Of a DNA stretch of 64,000 nt, positions 9,031 through 19,693 are shown piece by piece. Both the position numbers and the translations under genes were made by a program. The DNA is from Candidatus Methylomirabilis lanthanidiphila. Lineage in GTDB: Bacteria > Methylomirabilota > Methylomirabilia > Methylomirabilales > Methylomirabilaceae. Position 1 is the stretch's first letter, and each line of letters starts with the position of its first letter. The notes under the pieces were generated by a model. The model made no database searches and had not been told where the DNA came from. It was given only the letters and a program-made list of their open reading frames with translations. The stretch spans positions 1 to 64,000 of the forward strand of contig CABIKM010000021.1 of the NCBI GenBank assembly GCA_902196205.1, given 5' to 3'.

Positions 9031-9951
9031 ATGAAAGTACTGGTCACGGGAGGGGCAGGTTTTATCGGGTCACACGTTGTGGACGCGTTGGTGAAAGAGG
9101 GTCATAGTGTCGCCGTGGTGGACGATCTTTCGATGGGAAAACGAGAGCAGGTTCATCCGTCGGCGCGCTTTTACCCGGCAGACATCCGTAACCGTCAGAC
9201 GCTGGAGGAGGTCTTTCGCATCGAGCGCCCGGAGGTGGTCAACCATCATGCGGCCCAGGTTGACCTGCGCCGGTCGATGACTGAACCGTCGTTCGACGCC
9301 TCCGTAAATATCGTTGGCTCACTGAATCTGCTTGAGCTTGCCCTGGCCTACGAGGCAAGAAAATTTATCAACATCTCGTCGGGAGGAGCCGTCTACGGTG
9401 AACCCCAGCGGCTGCCCGTTGACGAGTGCCATCCGATCCGTCCGATGTCCGCGTACGGGGTGAGTAAATACACCGTGGAGCAATATCTGCGCCTCTTCGA
9501 CGGGTCTGGGCTGGATTGCTCGATCCTACGGTACGCCAATGTCTACGGTCCGCGGCAGGACCCTGCCGGGGAGGCAGGCGTCGTGGCGATCTTCAGCCGG
9601 CAGATGCTCGCCGGCGAGCGTCCGACGATTTTCGGCGACGGCACGAAGACGCGAGACTACGTCTACGTCGACGACATCGTTGCGGCGAACCTCTTGGCAA
9701 TGGCCGAGAAGCAGGCCTCAGGGCGAAGCTATAATATCGGTCTGGGGCGCGAGGTCAGCGACCGGCAGATCTTTGAGTCGGTGCGCAGGGCGGTGGGCGC
9801 CGCACTGGAGCCGATTCTGGCGTCGAAACGACCCGGAGAGATCGACAGGATCTGTCTGGATGCCTCCTTGGCCAAGGCAGAGTTGGGCTGGGAGCCGACC
9901 ATCTTCCTTGAAGAGGGGATCGCCAGGACGGTCGCCTTTTACCGGGGATGA
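9031..9951 (+). CDS. NAD-dependent sugar-nucleotide epimerase/dehydratase (GalE-like)
   Basis: The 306-residue short-chain dehydrogenase has the NAD motif GGAGFIGSH at residues 7-15, a catalytic Y-G-V-S-K motif and NISSGGAVYGEP. It most resembles UDP-glucose 4-epimerases, converting one UDP-hexose to another for LPS or capsule. ATG 9031 follows GGGAGG directly, so the upstream in-frame TTG at 9019 is not the start. The stop overlaps the next possible start by 4 bp. The substrate remains open within the family. Confidence 0.82.
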   Translation: MKVLVTGGAGFIGSHVVDALVKEGHSVAVVDDLSMGKREQVHPSARFYPADIRNRQTLEEVFRIERPEVVNHHAAQVDLRRSMTEPSFDASVNIVGSLNLLELALAYEARKFINISSGGAVYGEPQRLPVDECHPIRPMSAYGVSKYTVEQYLRLFDGSGLDCSILRYANVYGPRQDPAGEAGVVAIFSRQMLAGERPTIFGDGTKTRDYVYVDDIVAANLLAMAEKQASGRSYNIGLGREVSDRQIFESVRRAVGAALEPILASKRPGEIDRICLDASLAKAELGWEPTIFLEEGIARTVAFYRG

Positions 9952-11015
9952 CGGTGTCCGGACAGAGCGGAAAGAGGTTGAATTTTCTCACAAGTTCCGC
10001 TACTCTGACCCATAAAAGGTATCAGAGAATACGGCTTCGTGAGGGGGGTGCAGTTATTCGGTATCGACAGATTGTGACCCGTTTTCCCAAGAAGCAGCTC
10101 CTCGTCCTTGGAGATATTATGATGGATGAGTATATCTGGGGGAGCGTGTCGCGGCTTTCCCCCGAGGCGCCGGTCCCGGTGGTGGAGGTAAAGGCCGAGA
10201 GTTGTCGTCTGGGTGGGGGGGGTAATGTGGCGGCCAACATTCAATCATTGGGCGGACAGGCGGTCCTGGTGGGGGTGGTCGGCAACGATCTGCCGGGAGA
10301 ACGTCTGATTCACGCGATTGAGGCGGCCGGAGTGAAGACCGACGGGGTGGTTGTAGATCGCGCTCGCCCGACCACCGTCAAGACCAGAGTCATAGCGGGG
10401 AGCCAGCAGATTGTCCGCTTCGACCGGGAGAGCATGTCCGATCTCTCGAAGGAGGCGGTGGATCGGCTGCTTGAGATCGTCGAGAGGCGACTCACTGACA
10501 CGGATGGGGTACTGATCTCAGATTACGCCAAGGGAGTGATCAGCAAGCGGGTCGCGCGGCACATCCTCTCTCTCGCAAAACGTTACCGGAAAGTTGTGGT
10601 TGTCGATCCGAAGGTTCATCATTTCCCCCTCTACAAGGGCGCTACCGTCATTACCCCCAACCATCACGAGGCCTTAGCCTTTGCCCATCTTCCCGCATGG
10701 GGACAAGAGGATATGCTTGCCGTTGCGGGAAGAGAGCTGCTCAGGAAACTTGAGGTTACGGCGATATTGGTCACCAGGGGCGAGGCAGGGATGTCGCTCT
10801 TTGAGGATGGACGAGTCACCCATATTCCGGCGGTCGCAAAGGAGGTCTATGATGTCACAGGGGCTGGAGATACCGTCTTGGCAGCCCTTGCGTTGGCCAT
10901 GGCATCCGGCGCCTCCCTGCGAGAGGCGGCCGTCATCGCCAACCATGCCGCCGGTGTTGTGGTGGGACGAGCCGGGACGGCTACCATCAGCCGTGAGGAG
11001 TTGGTGGACGCACTT

Positions 11016-11030
<15 letters not shown>
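9948..11030 (+). CDS. rfaE1: D-glycero-beta-D-manno-heptose-7-phosphate kinase
   Basis: This PfkB-family kinase phosphorylates heptose 7-phosphate at C1 in ADP-heptose synthesis. Visible marks are LVLGDIMMDEYIWG, the glycine-rich GGGGNVAAN, and the PfkB signature DVTGAGDTVLAALA near the C-terminus. The adenylyltransferase half of bifunctional HldE is absent, so this is a kinase-only form. The start is uncertain: ATG 9948 overlaps the previous stop, but about 42 poorly conserved residues precede the domain, and GTG 10074 would give a more usual N-terminus. The terminal residues and stop are written by a family B array. Confidence 0.88.
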
Positions 11031-12757
<1,727 letters not shown>

Positions 12758-13138
12758 GTGCTGAATAGTTTTAAGGAGTTGACGGTCTGGCAAAATGCCT
12801 ATCAGCTTACGCTTGAGGTATATCGGATCGCCTGCACATTTCCTTCTTCAGAGCAATACGGATTGGCTTCCCAGATGAAACGGGCGGCTGTTTCAATTCC
12901 GTCAAACATCGCGGAGGGATATAAACGCCGGTCACGAAAAGAGTATCTGCAATTCCTGTCGATAGCTAACGGTTCCACTGGGGAACTGGAAACGCAATTG
13001 CTGATCTCAAAGGACTTGGGGTTCCTGGATATTGAAGATTTTCAAAGAGTATCAAAACTCTCTGAGGAGATCTCAAAGGGGTTGGGAAATCTTATGAAAG
13101 CACTGAAAGTTCCTCGCTCCCCAAACCCTTCTCAATGA
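12758..13138 (+). CDS. Four-helix bundle protein, 23S rRNA intervening-sequence (S23) family
   Basis: The 126-residue protein has the family layout [13 protein letters not shown] near the start, then [16 protein letters not shown] and a C-terminal helix. Members form pentameric four-helix bundles, first seen in 23S rRNA intervening sequences; their role is unclear. GTG 12758 is chosen because the upstream TTG lies within a repeat. The last codons (SPNPSQ) are written by a complementary family B unit, and the stop overlaps kdsA. It separates pyrG from kdsA, which are usually neighbours, so it looks inserted. Confidence 0.85.
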   Translation: MLNSFKELTVWQNAYQLTLEVYRIACTFPSSEQYGLASQMKRAAVSIPSNIAEGYKRRSRKEYLQFLSIANGSTGELETQLLISKDLGFLDIEDFQRVSKLSEEISKGLGNLMKALKVPRSPNPSQ

Positions 13139-14001
13139 CGAGAAAAGTACAAATCGGCAGCCTCACCCTTGGCGGCGGAGCGCCACTTATGCTGGTAGCC
13201 GGTCCGTGTGTGATTGAGAGCGAGGATCACCTGCTCAGGGTCGGCGAGGCGATCAGGACGGTCTGTGAGGCGCACCGGGTTCCCTTCGTCCTCAAGTCCT
13301 CTTTCGATAAGGCCAACCGGTCGTCGGGTCGTGCATTTCGCGGTCCCGGCCTGCAAGAGGGGTTGCGTATCCTGGAGCGGGTCAGGGCGAAACTGGATGT
13401 ACCCGTGCTCTCCGACGTTCACGACGTCCATCAGGTCGCCGCTGCGGCTGACGTGCTGGACATACTTCAGATTCCGGCCTTTTTGTGCCGGCAGACCGAC
13501 CTGCTGACCGCCGCGGCACGGTCCGGCAAGCCGGTCAATGTGAAGAAGGGACAATTCCTGTCGCCCTGGGATGCCGCCAATATCGTTGAGAAACTTCAAT
13601 CTGCCGGCTCTGAGGCGATTGTCCTGACGGAACGGGGCAGCAGTTTCGGTTACAACAACCTGGTCGTGGACATCCGTTCGCTCCCGATCATGCGCAGCTT
13701 CGGCTATCCGGTCCTGTTTGATGTCACCCACAGCGTGCAACTGCCAGGCGGCGTGGGCGATGCCTCGGGAGGACAGTCGGACATGATCCCGTACCTCGCC
13801 AGGGCGGCCGTAGCGGCAGGGGTCGATGGGCTCTTCATGGAGATCCATCCCGATCCCGCCAATGCGCCAAGCGACGGTCCCACCATGCTCCGGCTGGATG
13901 CGCTTCCTGGACTGCTGAACCAGTTGCTGGACGTTCATCGGGCGGTAGCGCCGTATATAAATCAGCTATCAGCCATCAGCGGTCAGCAGCCAGGAAAATA
14001 G
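13135..14001 (+). CDS. kdsA: 3-deoxy-8-phosphooctulonate (Kdo-8-P) synthase
   Basis: The enzyme condenses phosphoenolpyruvate with arabinose 5-phosphate to Kdo-8-phosphate. The TIM-barrel protein has [44 protein letters not shown] and [10 protein letters not shown], all typical. It works with kdsD and kdsC further along. ATG 13135 overlaps the S23 stop by 4 bp. The last dozen residues (QLSAISGQQ region) are encoded by a family D heptad array, extending the protein beyond its normal end near HRAVAPY. Confidence 0.96.
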   Translation: MTRKVQIGSLTLGGGAPLMLVAGPCVIESEDHLLRVGEAIRTVCEAHRVPFVLKSSFDKANRSSGRAFRGPGLQEGLRILERVRAKLDVPVLSDVHDVHQVAAAADVLDILQIPAFLCRQTDLLTAAARSGKPVNVKKGQFLSPWDAANIVEKLQSAGSEAIVLTERGSSFGYNNLVVDIRSLPIMRSFGYPVLFDVTHSVQLPGGVGDASGGQSDMIPYLARAAVAAGVDGLFMEIHPDPANAPSDGPTMLRLDALPGLLNQLLDVHRAVAPYINQLSAISGQQPGK

Positions 14002-14074
14002 CCATCAGCGATCAGCAATCAGCAGCCGGCTAAAGAAGCCCTGAGCTGAAAGCTGACCGCTGATAGCTGCATTG
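13960..14074. repeat. Heptad array, family D, palindromic
   Basis: ATCAGCT/ATCAGCG units run from inside the kdsA 3' end. Complementary AGCTGAA, AGCTGAC and CGCTGAT units end at about 14070, just before the second S23 gene. The string from 14044 to 14069 recurs almost exactly at 14417-14442. Confidence 0.85.
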
Positions 14075-14076
14075 TC

Positions 14077-14436
14077 ATGAAAGACTTCAGAGAACTGAAA
14101 GTATGGGAGAAGGCCCATCGCTTGACGCTGGGGGTCTACAAGGCCAGTCAATCGTTTCCGCGGGATGAGATGTATGGATTGACGAGTCAGATCCGACGCG
14201 CCTCCGCTTCCATTCCAGCCAACATTGCCGAGGGATGTGGCAGAGATGGAGACGTCGAGCTTGCCCGGTTCCTTCAGATCGCGATGGGGTCGGCAAGCGA
14301 ACTGGACTACCACCTCCTGCTTGCACGCGACCTGAACTTACTGAATAGCTCAGATTACGCGCAACTAGCGAATGAGGTGGGCGAGGTGAAGCGAATGCTG
14401 ACATCCTTCGTTCAGAAGCTGAAGGCTGACCGCTGA
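14077..14436 (+). CDS. Four-helix bundle protein, S23 family (second copy)
   Basis: This 119-residue protein starts MKDFRELKVWEKAH and has SQIRRASASIPANIAEG, the same family as the protein at 12758. The two are clearly related but divergent. Near-identical family D direct repeats flank it: 14052-14069 and 14425-14442 share 18 bases. Its last codons (KADR, stop) are part of the right copy. No ribosome-binding site is obvious. Insertion between kdsA and msbA suggests a mobile or gene-conversion origin. Function unknown. Confidence 0.85.
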   Translation: MKDFRELKVWEKAHRLTLGVYKASQSFPRDEMYGLTSQIRRASASIPANIAEGCGRDGDVELARFLQIAMGSASELDYHLLLARDLNLLNSSDYAQLANEVGEVKRMLTSFVQKLKADR

Positions 14437-14459
14437 TAGCTGAAGGCTGTTCTTCAGAT
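14417..14459. repeat. Heptad array, family D, right flank of the second S23 gene
   Basis: AGCTGAA, GGCTGAC, CGCTGAT and AGCTGAA units overlap the S23 stop codon and end just before the msbA start at 14460. Confidence 0.8.
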
Positions 14460-16286
14460 ATGCAGACTCCCATGCAACAATTTCTTCGCGTGCTCCGGTG
14501 CGCCGCTCCCTACCGGTCACGGATTATCCTGGCCGTCGTCAGCCTGATCCTCATCGCCGTCCTCAACGCGGTGTCTATCGGTTCGCTCCAGCCGATCTTT
14601 GACGGCCTCTTTGCCGCGGAGGGCGTCGGGTCGGGGATCAGTCTTCCTGGTCCGATCATGGCCTTGCTTGGAGAGCGGCTGGTTCGATTCCAGACGTTTT
14701 TACAGGCGCATCGGATCAGCACGCTCACCTTTATTGGAGGCGCCCTTTTTGTCGTCTTTGTGGCGAAAGGCGCGCTGATCTACATTCAACAACTGCAACT
14801 GCGGTACGTGGCGGAGGGGATTCAGCGAGACGTCCGGAACGATCTGTACGCGCACCTGCACACCCTGTCCCTCGACTTTTTCGTCCGCCGTCCAACGGGC
14901 GAGATCATGTCGCGTCTCAACTCGGATGTCGAAAGTCTTGGCGACGCGTCCACCGAGCTGTTCCGCAACGCGCTCAGAGAACCATTCAACATCATTGGGC
15001 TCATTGCGCTGCTGTTCCTGATCAAGTGGCAGCTCGCGCTGCTGTCGTTGCTCGTCTTGCCGGTGGCGATCCTGCCGATTGTGAAGTTCGGTTCCAAGAT
15101 TCGTCGCAGGAGCACCCGGGTGCAGGAGGGACGCGCCGAACTGAATACGATCCTGCAGGAAACGATTTCCGGCGTGAGGATTGTCAAGGCCTTCGGTATG
15201 GAAGAGTATGAGCGGAAACGGTATCGGCATGCCAGTGAGCAGCTCTTCAAGGCCGTCATGCGGATTGCCAAAGTTGATGCGCTGACCTCGCCGGTTCTGG
15301 AGGTTCTCGGATCGGTGGGTATTGTTGTGGCGATCTGGGTCGGCGGCTATCTGGTCTTTTCGAAGAGCTTGACCCCTGGGGCGTTTATGGCGTTCCTCGG
15401 GGCGCTGGCGTCCCTCTATCAACCGGTCAAGCGAATCAGTCAGATCAACAACAACATCCAACGCGGCATGGCCGGCGCGGCGCGGGTCTTCGAGCTGATG
15501 GACCTCCATTCCGATGTGGTGGAGCAGTCCGATGCCGTCACACTCGGCCGGATGCAGGAGGGGATTCGGTTTCAGCGCGTCTCCTTCGCCTACGAACCGG
15601 GCCGGACGGTGCTGCGCGACATCAGTTTCGGAGCCAAGCTTGGTGAGATTGTCGCGATCGTCGGGAGCAGCGGGGCCGGGAAAAGCACGATGGTCAATCT
15701 CATCCCGCGCTTTTACGATCCGACAGAAGGGGTCATCACCATCGACGGGGTCGATATCCTGCGGACGACCCTTTCGTCGTTGCGCGCCCAGATGGGGATC
15801 GTGACCCAGGATACGATCCTGTTCGACGACACCATCTTCAACAATATTACCTACGGGCAGCGTGACGTGACCGCGCGTGTCGTGGCAGAGGCGGCCAGGA
15901 TTGCCAACGCCGAAGAGTTCATCGAGGCGCTCCCGGCGCGGTACGACACCAGGATCGGCGAGCGCGGGGTGCGCCTGTCAGGCGGGGAGAAGCAGCGGAT
16001 CGCCATCGCGAGGGCGATCCTGAAGAACCCGCCCATCCTGATCCTGGATGAAGCGACGTCGGCCCTCGATGCCGAGTCGGAGCGGCTGGTCCAGGAGGCG
16101 CTGGATCGGCTAATGCAGAATCGGACCACGTTCGTGATTGCGCACCGGCTGTCTACCGTAATTCGGGCCGATAAGATTCTGGTGCTGGACGGCGGATGCT
16201 GTGCCGAGCAGGGGACGCATCCGGAACTCATGTCGAAGGGGGGGGTCTATTGCCGGTTGTACAACACGCAGTTTGCCCGGGTCTGA
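14460..16286 (+). CDS. msbA: Lipid A export ABC transporter, ATPase/permease
   Basis: The 608-residue half-transporter flips lipid A-core across the inner membrane. Residues 1-320 carry six membrane helices. The ATPase domain has Walker A GSSGAGKST near 402-410, the signature LSGGEKQR near 507, Walker B ILDEATSALD near 528, and the H-loop AHRLST. Length and order are typical of MsbA. It follows kdsA and precedes LPS-core transferases, which supports lipid A rather than drugs as cargo. ATG 14472 is a possible alternative start. Confidence 0.92.
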   Translation: MQTPMQQFLRVLRCAAPYRSRIILAVVSLILIAVLNAVSIGSLQPIFDGLFAAEGVGSGISLPGPIMALLGERLVRFQTFLQAHRISTLTFIGGALFVVFVAKGALIYIQQLQLRYVAEGIQRDVRNDLYAHLHTLSLDFFVRRPTGEIMSRLNSDVESLGDASTELFRNALREPFNIIGLIALLFLIKWQLALLSLLVLPVAILPIVKFGSKIRRRSTRVQEGRAELNTILQETISGVRIVKAFGMEEYERKRYRHASEQLFKAVMRIAKVDALTSPVLEVLGSVGIVVAIWVGGYLVFSKSLTPGAFMAFLGALASLYQPVKRISQINNNIQRGMAGAARVFELMDLHSDVVEQSDAVTLGRMQEGIRFQRVSFAYEPGRTVLRDISFGAKLGEIVAIVGSSGAGKSTMVNLIPRFYDPTEGVITIDGVDILRTTLSSLRAQMGIVTQDTILFDDTIFNNITYGQRDVTARVVAEAARIANAEEFIEALPARYDTRIGERGVRLSGGEKQRIAIARAILKNPPILILDEATSALDAESERLVQEALDRLMQNRTTFVIAHRLSTVIRADKILVLDGGCCAEQGTHPELMSKGGVYCRLYNTQFARV

Positions 16287-16292
16287 GGCGCG

Positions 16293-17369
16293 ATGGCCGA
16301 TCTTACCGCCACGATCATTACCTATAACGAGGGGCAGAATATTCAAGCGTGTCTCGAGAGTTTGACGTGGGTAAAAGAAATTATCATCGTCGACTCGGGG
16401 AGCTCGGATCGTACGGTAGAGATCTGCCGAGGTTACACCGATAAGGTGGTTATCAACCCATGGGTCGGATTTGTCGAGCAGAAGAATTTTGCCGTCTCGC
16501 GGGCGACGTACGATTGGATTCTGAACATCGACGCCGATGAACGGGTGTCTGAGGAGCTTCGCCATGCGATTGAGCGCGAGCTTGCGGCGCCCCGTCACGA
16601 CGGCTACTGGATCGCGCGTAGAAACTATTTCCTGGGACGATGGATGCGGCATGGGGGATGGTATCCGGATCGCGTCCTTCGTCTGTTTGACCGGCGCAAG
16701 GGGCGATTCGGAGGTTTGAAGGTTCACGAGCGTGTCGTAATCTCGGACGGCTCCACCGGCGTCATCGATGGCTATCTGGTTCATGCGACGTATCGAAACG
16801 TCTCGCAGTATATTCGCAAGCAGGACCTGTATACGGGAATCTCGGCAGAGGAGTGCGTGAAAAGGGGTCGCCGACTCGGACCCGTCAGCGGTGTAGAGCT
16901 GTTGCTGCGGCCGCTGATCAAGTTTGTGCAGGTCTATCTGCTCAAACGTGGGTTTCTGGATGGGATGCACGGCTGGATTGTCGCGGTGGGCGCGTCCTAC
17001 TTTAACTTTTTCAAGTATGCCAAGGTATGGGAGGCGGGACTGGCACCTGATCCGATTGTAGATGGGGGCGGCACAGCGCACGCATCTGCGCCAGGCGGCC
17101 TTGACGGATCGAGCATCCATGGCCGGCTCCGGCGGCTTGACACCGAGACCCAGGCGCGCGCCGAGTCGACGGATCGCCTCGCCGGCGTCGGGTGGGTCGA
17201 TGTCGCTGTGCGTCCTCTCTTAACCTTTATGAACGCCTGTCTGTGTCGGCAGGCCTGTCGCCGCGGGTTGCGCGGGCTCGTCGACGCAACGTTGATGAGT
17301 TTCTCTACCTTTGTGCGGTCTGTGAAGGCGTGGGAGCTCCTGATGAGCCGCGAAAGATCGCTCGAGTGA
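16293..17369 (+). CDS. Family 2 glycosyltransferase of LPS core (WaaE/KdtX-like) with duplicated C-terminus
   Basis: The protein starts with LTATIITYNEGQNIQACLESL and has VDSGSSDRT and NIDADERV, typical of WaaE-type core transferases. Residues of about 204-248 (RPLIKFVQVYLL to FFKYAKVWE) form the usual C-terminal amphipathic region. After a proline/glycine-rich stretch, residues of about 306-350 repeat the same pattern in diverged form (RPLLTFMNACLC to FVRSVKAWE). The protein is therefore about 100 residues longer than usual. The gene is tightly coupled to msbA (6-bp gap). Confidence 0.85.
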   Translation: MADLTATIITYNEGQNIQACLESLTWVKEIIIVDSGSSDRTVEICRGYTDKVVINPWVGFVEQKNFAVSRATYDWILNIDADERVSEELRHAIERELAAPRHDGYWIARRNYFLGRWMRHGGWYPDRVLRLFDRRKGRFGGLKVHERVVISDGSTGVIDGYLVHATYRNVSQYIRKQDLYTGISAEECVKRGRRLGPVSGVELLLRPLIKFVQVYLLKRGFLDGMHGWIVAVGASYFNFFKYAKVWEAGLAPDPIVDGGGTAHASAPGGLDGSSIHGRLRRLDTETQARAESTDRLAGVGWVDVAVRPLLTFMNACLCRQACRRGLRGLVDATLMSFSTFVRSVKAWELLMSRERSLE

Positions 17370-17380
17370 GAAGGCAAGAG

Positions 17381-19693
17381 ATGCGGCAGGCATTGGGAGG
17401 ACAGCCGGTCGTGTGGAAGGATCGGTATCTGGCGTATTCGGAGCCGGCACTTCAATACGGCCTCGTGGTGCTCATCGTCCTGTTGCCGTCGGCGGCGCTG
17501 CGATCGGTGAAAGGCGCCCTCCTTATCGGCCTGGTCGTCGTCTGGCTTGTACGGATGCTGGTTGCCAGGGATGCCGCCCTGCGAAGGACGCCACTGGATG
17601 CGCCGCTCGCAGCCTACATCGCATGGATCGCCTTCACCCTCATCACGGCCGCTCATGTCATGTACAGCCTGGGAGAGCTGCTGAAGCTCATGGTGAGTGT
17701 GCTGGTGTTCTACCTCGTCGTCAATCAGGTGCGGGACAGGCAAGCGGCACGAAGACTCTTTTCTGCGATTGTGCTGACCACGTGTGCGGTCAGCAGCTTC
17801 GGCGTCCTCAAGTTTTTCCTTATTCAGCAGGGGAGTCTTGTCGACAGGGCCGTCAGAGCCAATTCGCTGACCCCTGATTACCATTGGTTAAGCACCTATC
17901 TGGTTCTGACTATCCCGATTCTCTTGTGTCTGGCTATGGTGCAGCATGATTGGCGGTCCAGACTGTTGTTCCATGCGACGTGCGGGCTGTCATGCATCGC
18001 GTTGTTTCTCACCTACACAAGGGGAGCGTGGGTGGCCCTCCTGGCCGAACTGTGCGCATACGGGTGGGCCGCACGAAGGCGGTTATACGTCATCCTGGCC
18101 GGGGGAACCATCGCCGCGGGGTTAACGGGCCTGCTGTTGCTTGCGTCACAAAGCGATACCGTTCCTTTCAGCCCGAACGCCGATACGCTGAATCCCTATA
18201 CGCTGATGACCCGGATCAAGACCTCAGGACTGGCCATCCAGGAGATTTCCAGGCACCCGCTGATGGGGATCGGATATGGCGGGAAGACGATGGTCAAGGT
18301 GTATACGGATGCCCCGGAGGTGAAAGAGGCCCCCCATCCCCATAATCTGTTTGTCGAAGTGGCGCTTGGAACCGGGATTCCGGGTCTGATCCTGCTGTTG
18401 TGGATCTTTTTTGCCGTGCTCAAGGTTACGTGGGGGGGGGTAGCCAGAGCCGCTGATCCGTTCGGACGGGCGGCGCTGCTCGGTCTGGGAATGGCGGTCG
18501 TGGGGATCATCGTCAGCAACCTGTTTGATCATATCTTCGCGGGGGGCATGGCCCATCTGTTCTGGGTGCTGATGGCGTTGGCGGTAGCCATCGATGCCGC
18601 TCCAGAGGGGCAGACGGTGGGAATCGAGCCGCCACAGAGAATCCTTGTGATCAAACTCCGGTACCTGGGCGATGTCCTGCTCAGTACGCCCGTTCTCGCC
18701 TCGCTCCGGGAGGCATTTCCCAAGGCCGGCCTGTCGATGCTGGTCAATCCGAGTACCGAGGCGATAATCGCCACCAACCCGCATCTGGACGAGGTGTTGA
18801 TTGCGGAGCGGACACGGTCGCTGATCAGTCAGCTTCGATTCGCCGCTGCGCTGCGCGGGCGGCGCTTTGATCTCGTGGTCGATCTGACTGATGGTGATCG
18901 GGCGGCGATCCTGAGTCGTCTCACCGGGGCCGCCGTCAGAATCGGCTTCAATCGGGAAGGCCGCTGGCGCGGGCGCCTCTACACCCATGTCGTACCGATA
19001 CAGGCGCAGCCGGTGTCGATGATCCGCCAGCATCTGATGGCGCTGGAAACCCTGGCGATTCCGGTGGTGAATGACTCATTGCCTGTGCTCAGAACTCGCG
19101 CGTCCGACGATGCCGCGGCCTGCGCGGCGCTCGGCGCCGTCGGTATCGGCCCCGGCGAGCGCTTCGTGGCAGTGCATCCCGGCGCGCGATGGTGGTGGAA
19201 AAGCTGGCCTGCCGATCGGTTTGCGAGCCTTATCGATCATATGCAGAAAACGCTCGGAATGAAGGTCGTGCTGCTCGGTTCCGTTCCCGATCGGGAGATT
19301 GCGGAGGCGATCCTCGACCAGGTAGAATCCGATTGCCGGTCGCTGGTCGGTCGTCTTACACTTCTGGAGCTGGCCGGAGTGCTCCGACAGGCGACCCTCC
19401 TGGTCGGAAACGATAACGGTCCGATGCATATCGCGGCTGCGATGGGTACGCCGGTGATCGGCCTTTTTGGCCCGGCTGATCCGAGAATCTGGGGGCCGGT
19501 CGGTCAGGGCCATGCCGTACTCTACAAGGGGATAGACTGCCGGTCCTGCTTCCCTGACGGGTGCCGGCGCGGCGAACAGAACTGTATGCGGTTGATTGCG
19601 CTTGACGAAGTCATCTCCGTCGTAGAGCGGATGCTCGAAGAGCCCGGTCTGTACGACAGCGAACCGGCGCTCACGCGGACCGAGGTCGTATGA
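17381..19693 (+). CDS. Fused O-antigen ligase and ADP-heptose:LPS heptosyltransferase
   Basis: The 770-residue protein has two parts. Residues 1-410 hold about ten membrane segments and the TYTRGAWVALLAE motif of Wzy/WaaL-type O-antigen ligases. Residues of about 418-760 are a family 9 glycosyltransferase with ILVIKLRYLGDVLLSTP, AVHPGARWWWKSWP and VGNDNGPMHIAAAMGTPVIGLFG. ATG 17381 has AAGGCAAGAG upstream; earlier starts would overlap the previous gene by over 170 bp. A ligase joined to a heptosyltransferase is unusual. The C-terminal half would act in the cytoplasm, the ligase face in the periplasm. Confidence 0.88.
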   Translation: MRQALGGQPVVWKDRYLAYSEPALQYGLVVLIVLLPSAALRSVKGALLIGLVVVWLVRMLVARDAALRRTPLDAPLAAYIAWIAFTLITAAHVMYSLGELLKLMVSVLVFYLVVNQVRDRQAARRLFSAIVLTTCAVSSFGVLKFFLIQQGSLVDRAVRANSLTPDYHWLSTYLVLTIPILLCLAMVQHDWRSRLLFHATCGLSCIALFLTYTRGAWVALLAELCAYGWAARRRLYVILAGGTIAAGLTGLLLLASQSDTVPFSPNADTLNPYTLMTRIKTSGLAIQEISRHPLMGIGYGGKTMVKVYTDAPEVKEAPHPHNLFVEVALGTGIPGLILLLWIFFAVLKVTWGGVARAADPFGRAALLGLGMAVVGIIVSNLFDHIFAGGMAHLFWVLMALAVAIDAAPEGQTVGIEPPQRILVIKLRYLGDVLLSTPVLASLREAFPKAGLSMLVNPSTEAIIATNPHLDEVLIAERTRSLISQLRFAAALRGRRFDLVVDLTDGDRAAILSRLTGAAVRIGFNREGRWRGRLYTHVVPIQAQPVSMIRQHLMALETLAIPVVNDSLPVLRTRASDDAAACAALGAVGIGPGERFVAVHPGARWWWKSWPADRFASLIDHMQKTLGMKVVLLGSVPDREIAEAILDQVESDCRSLVGRLTLLELAGVLRQATLLVGNDNGPMHIAAAMGTPVIGLFGPADPRIWGPVGQGHAVLYKGIDCRSCFPDGCRRGEQNCMRLIALDEVISVVERMLEEPGLYDSEPALTRTEVV

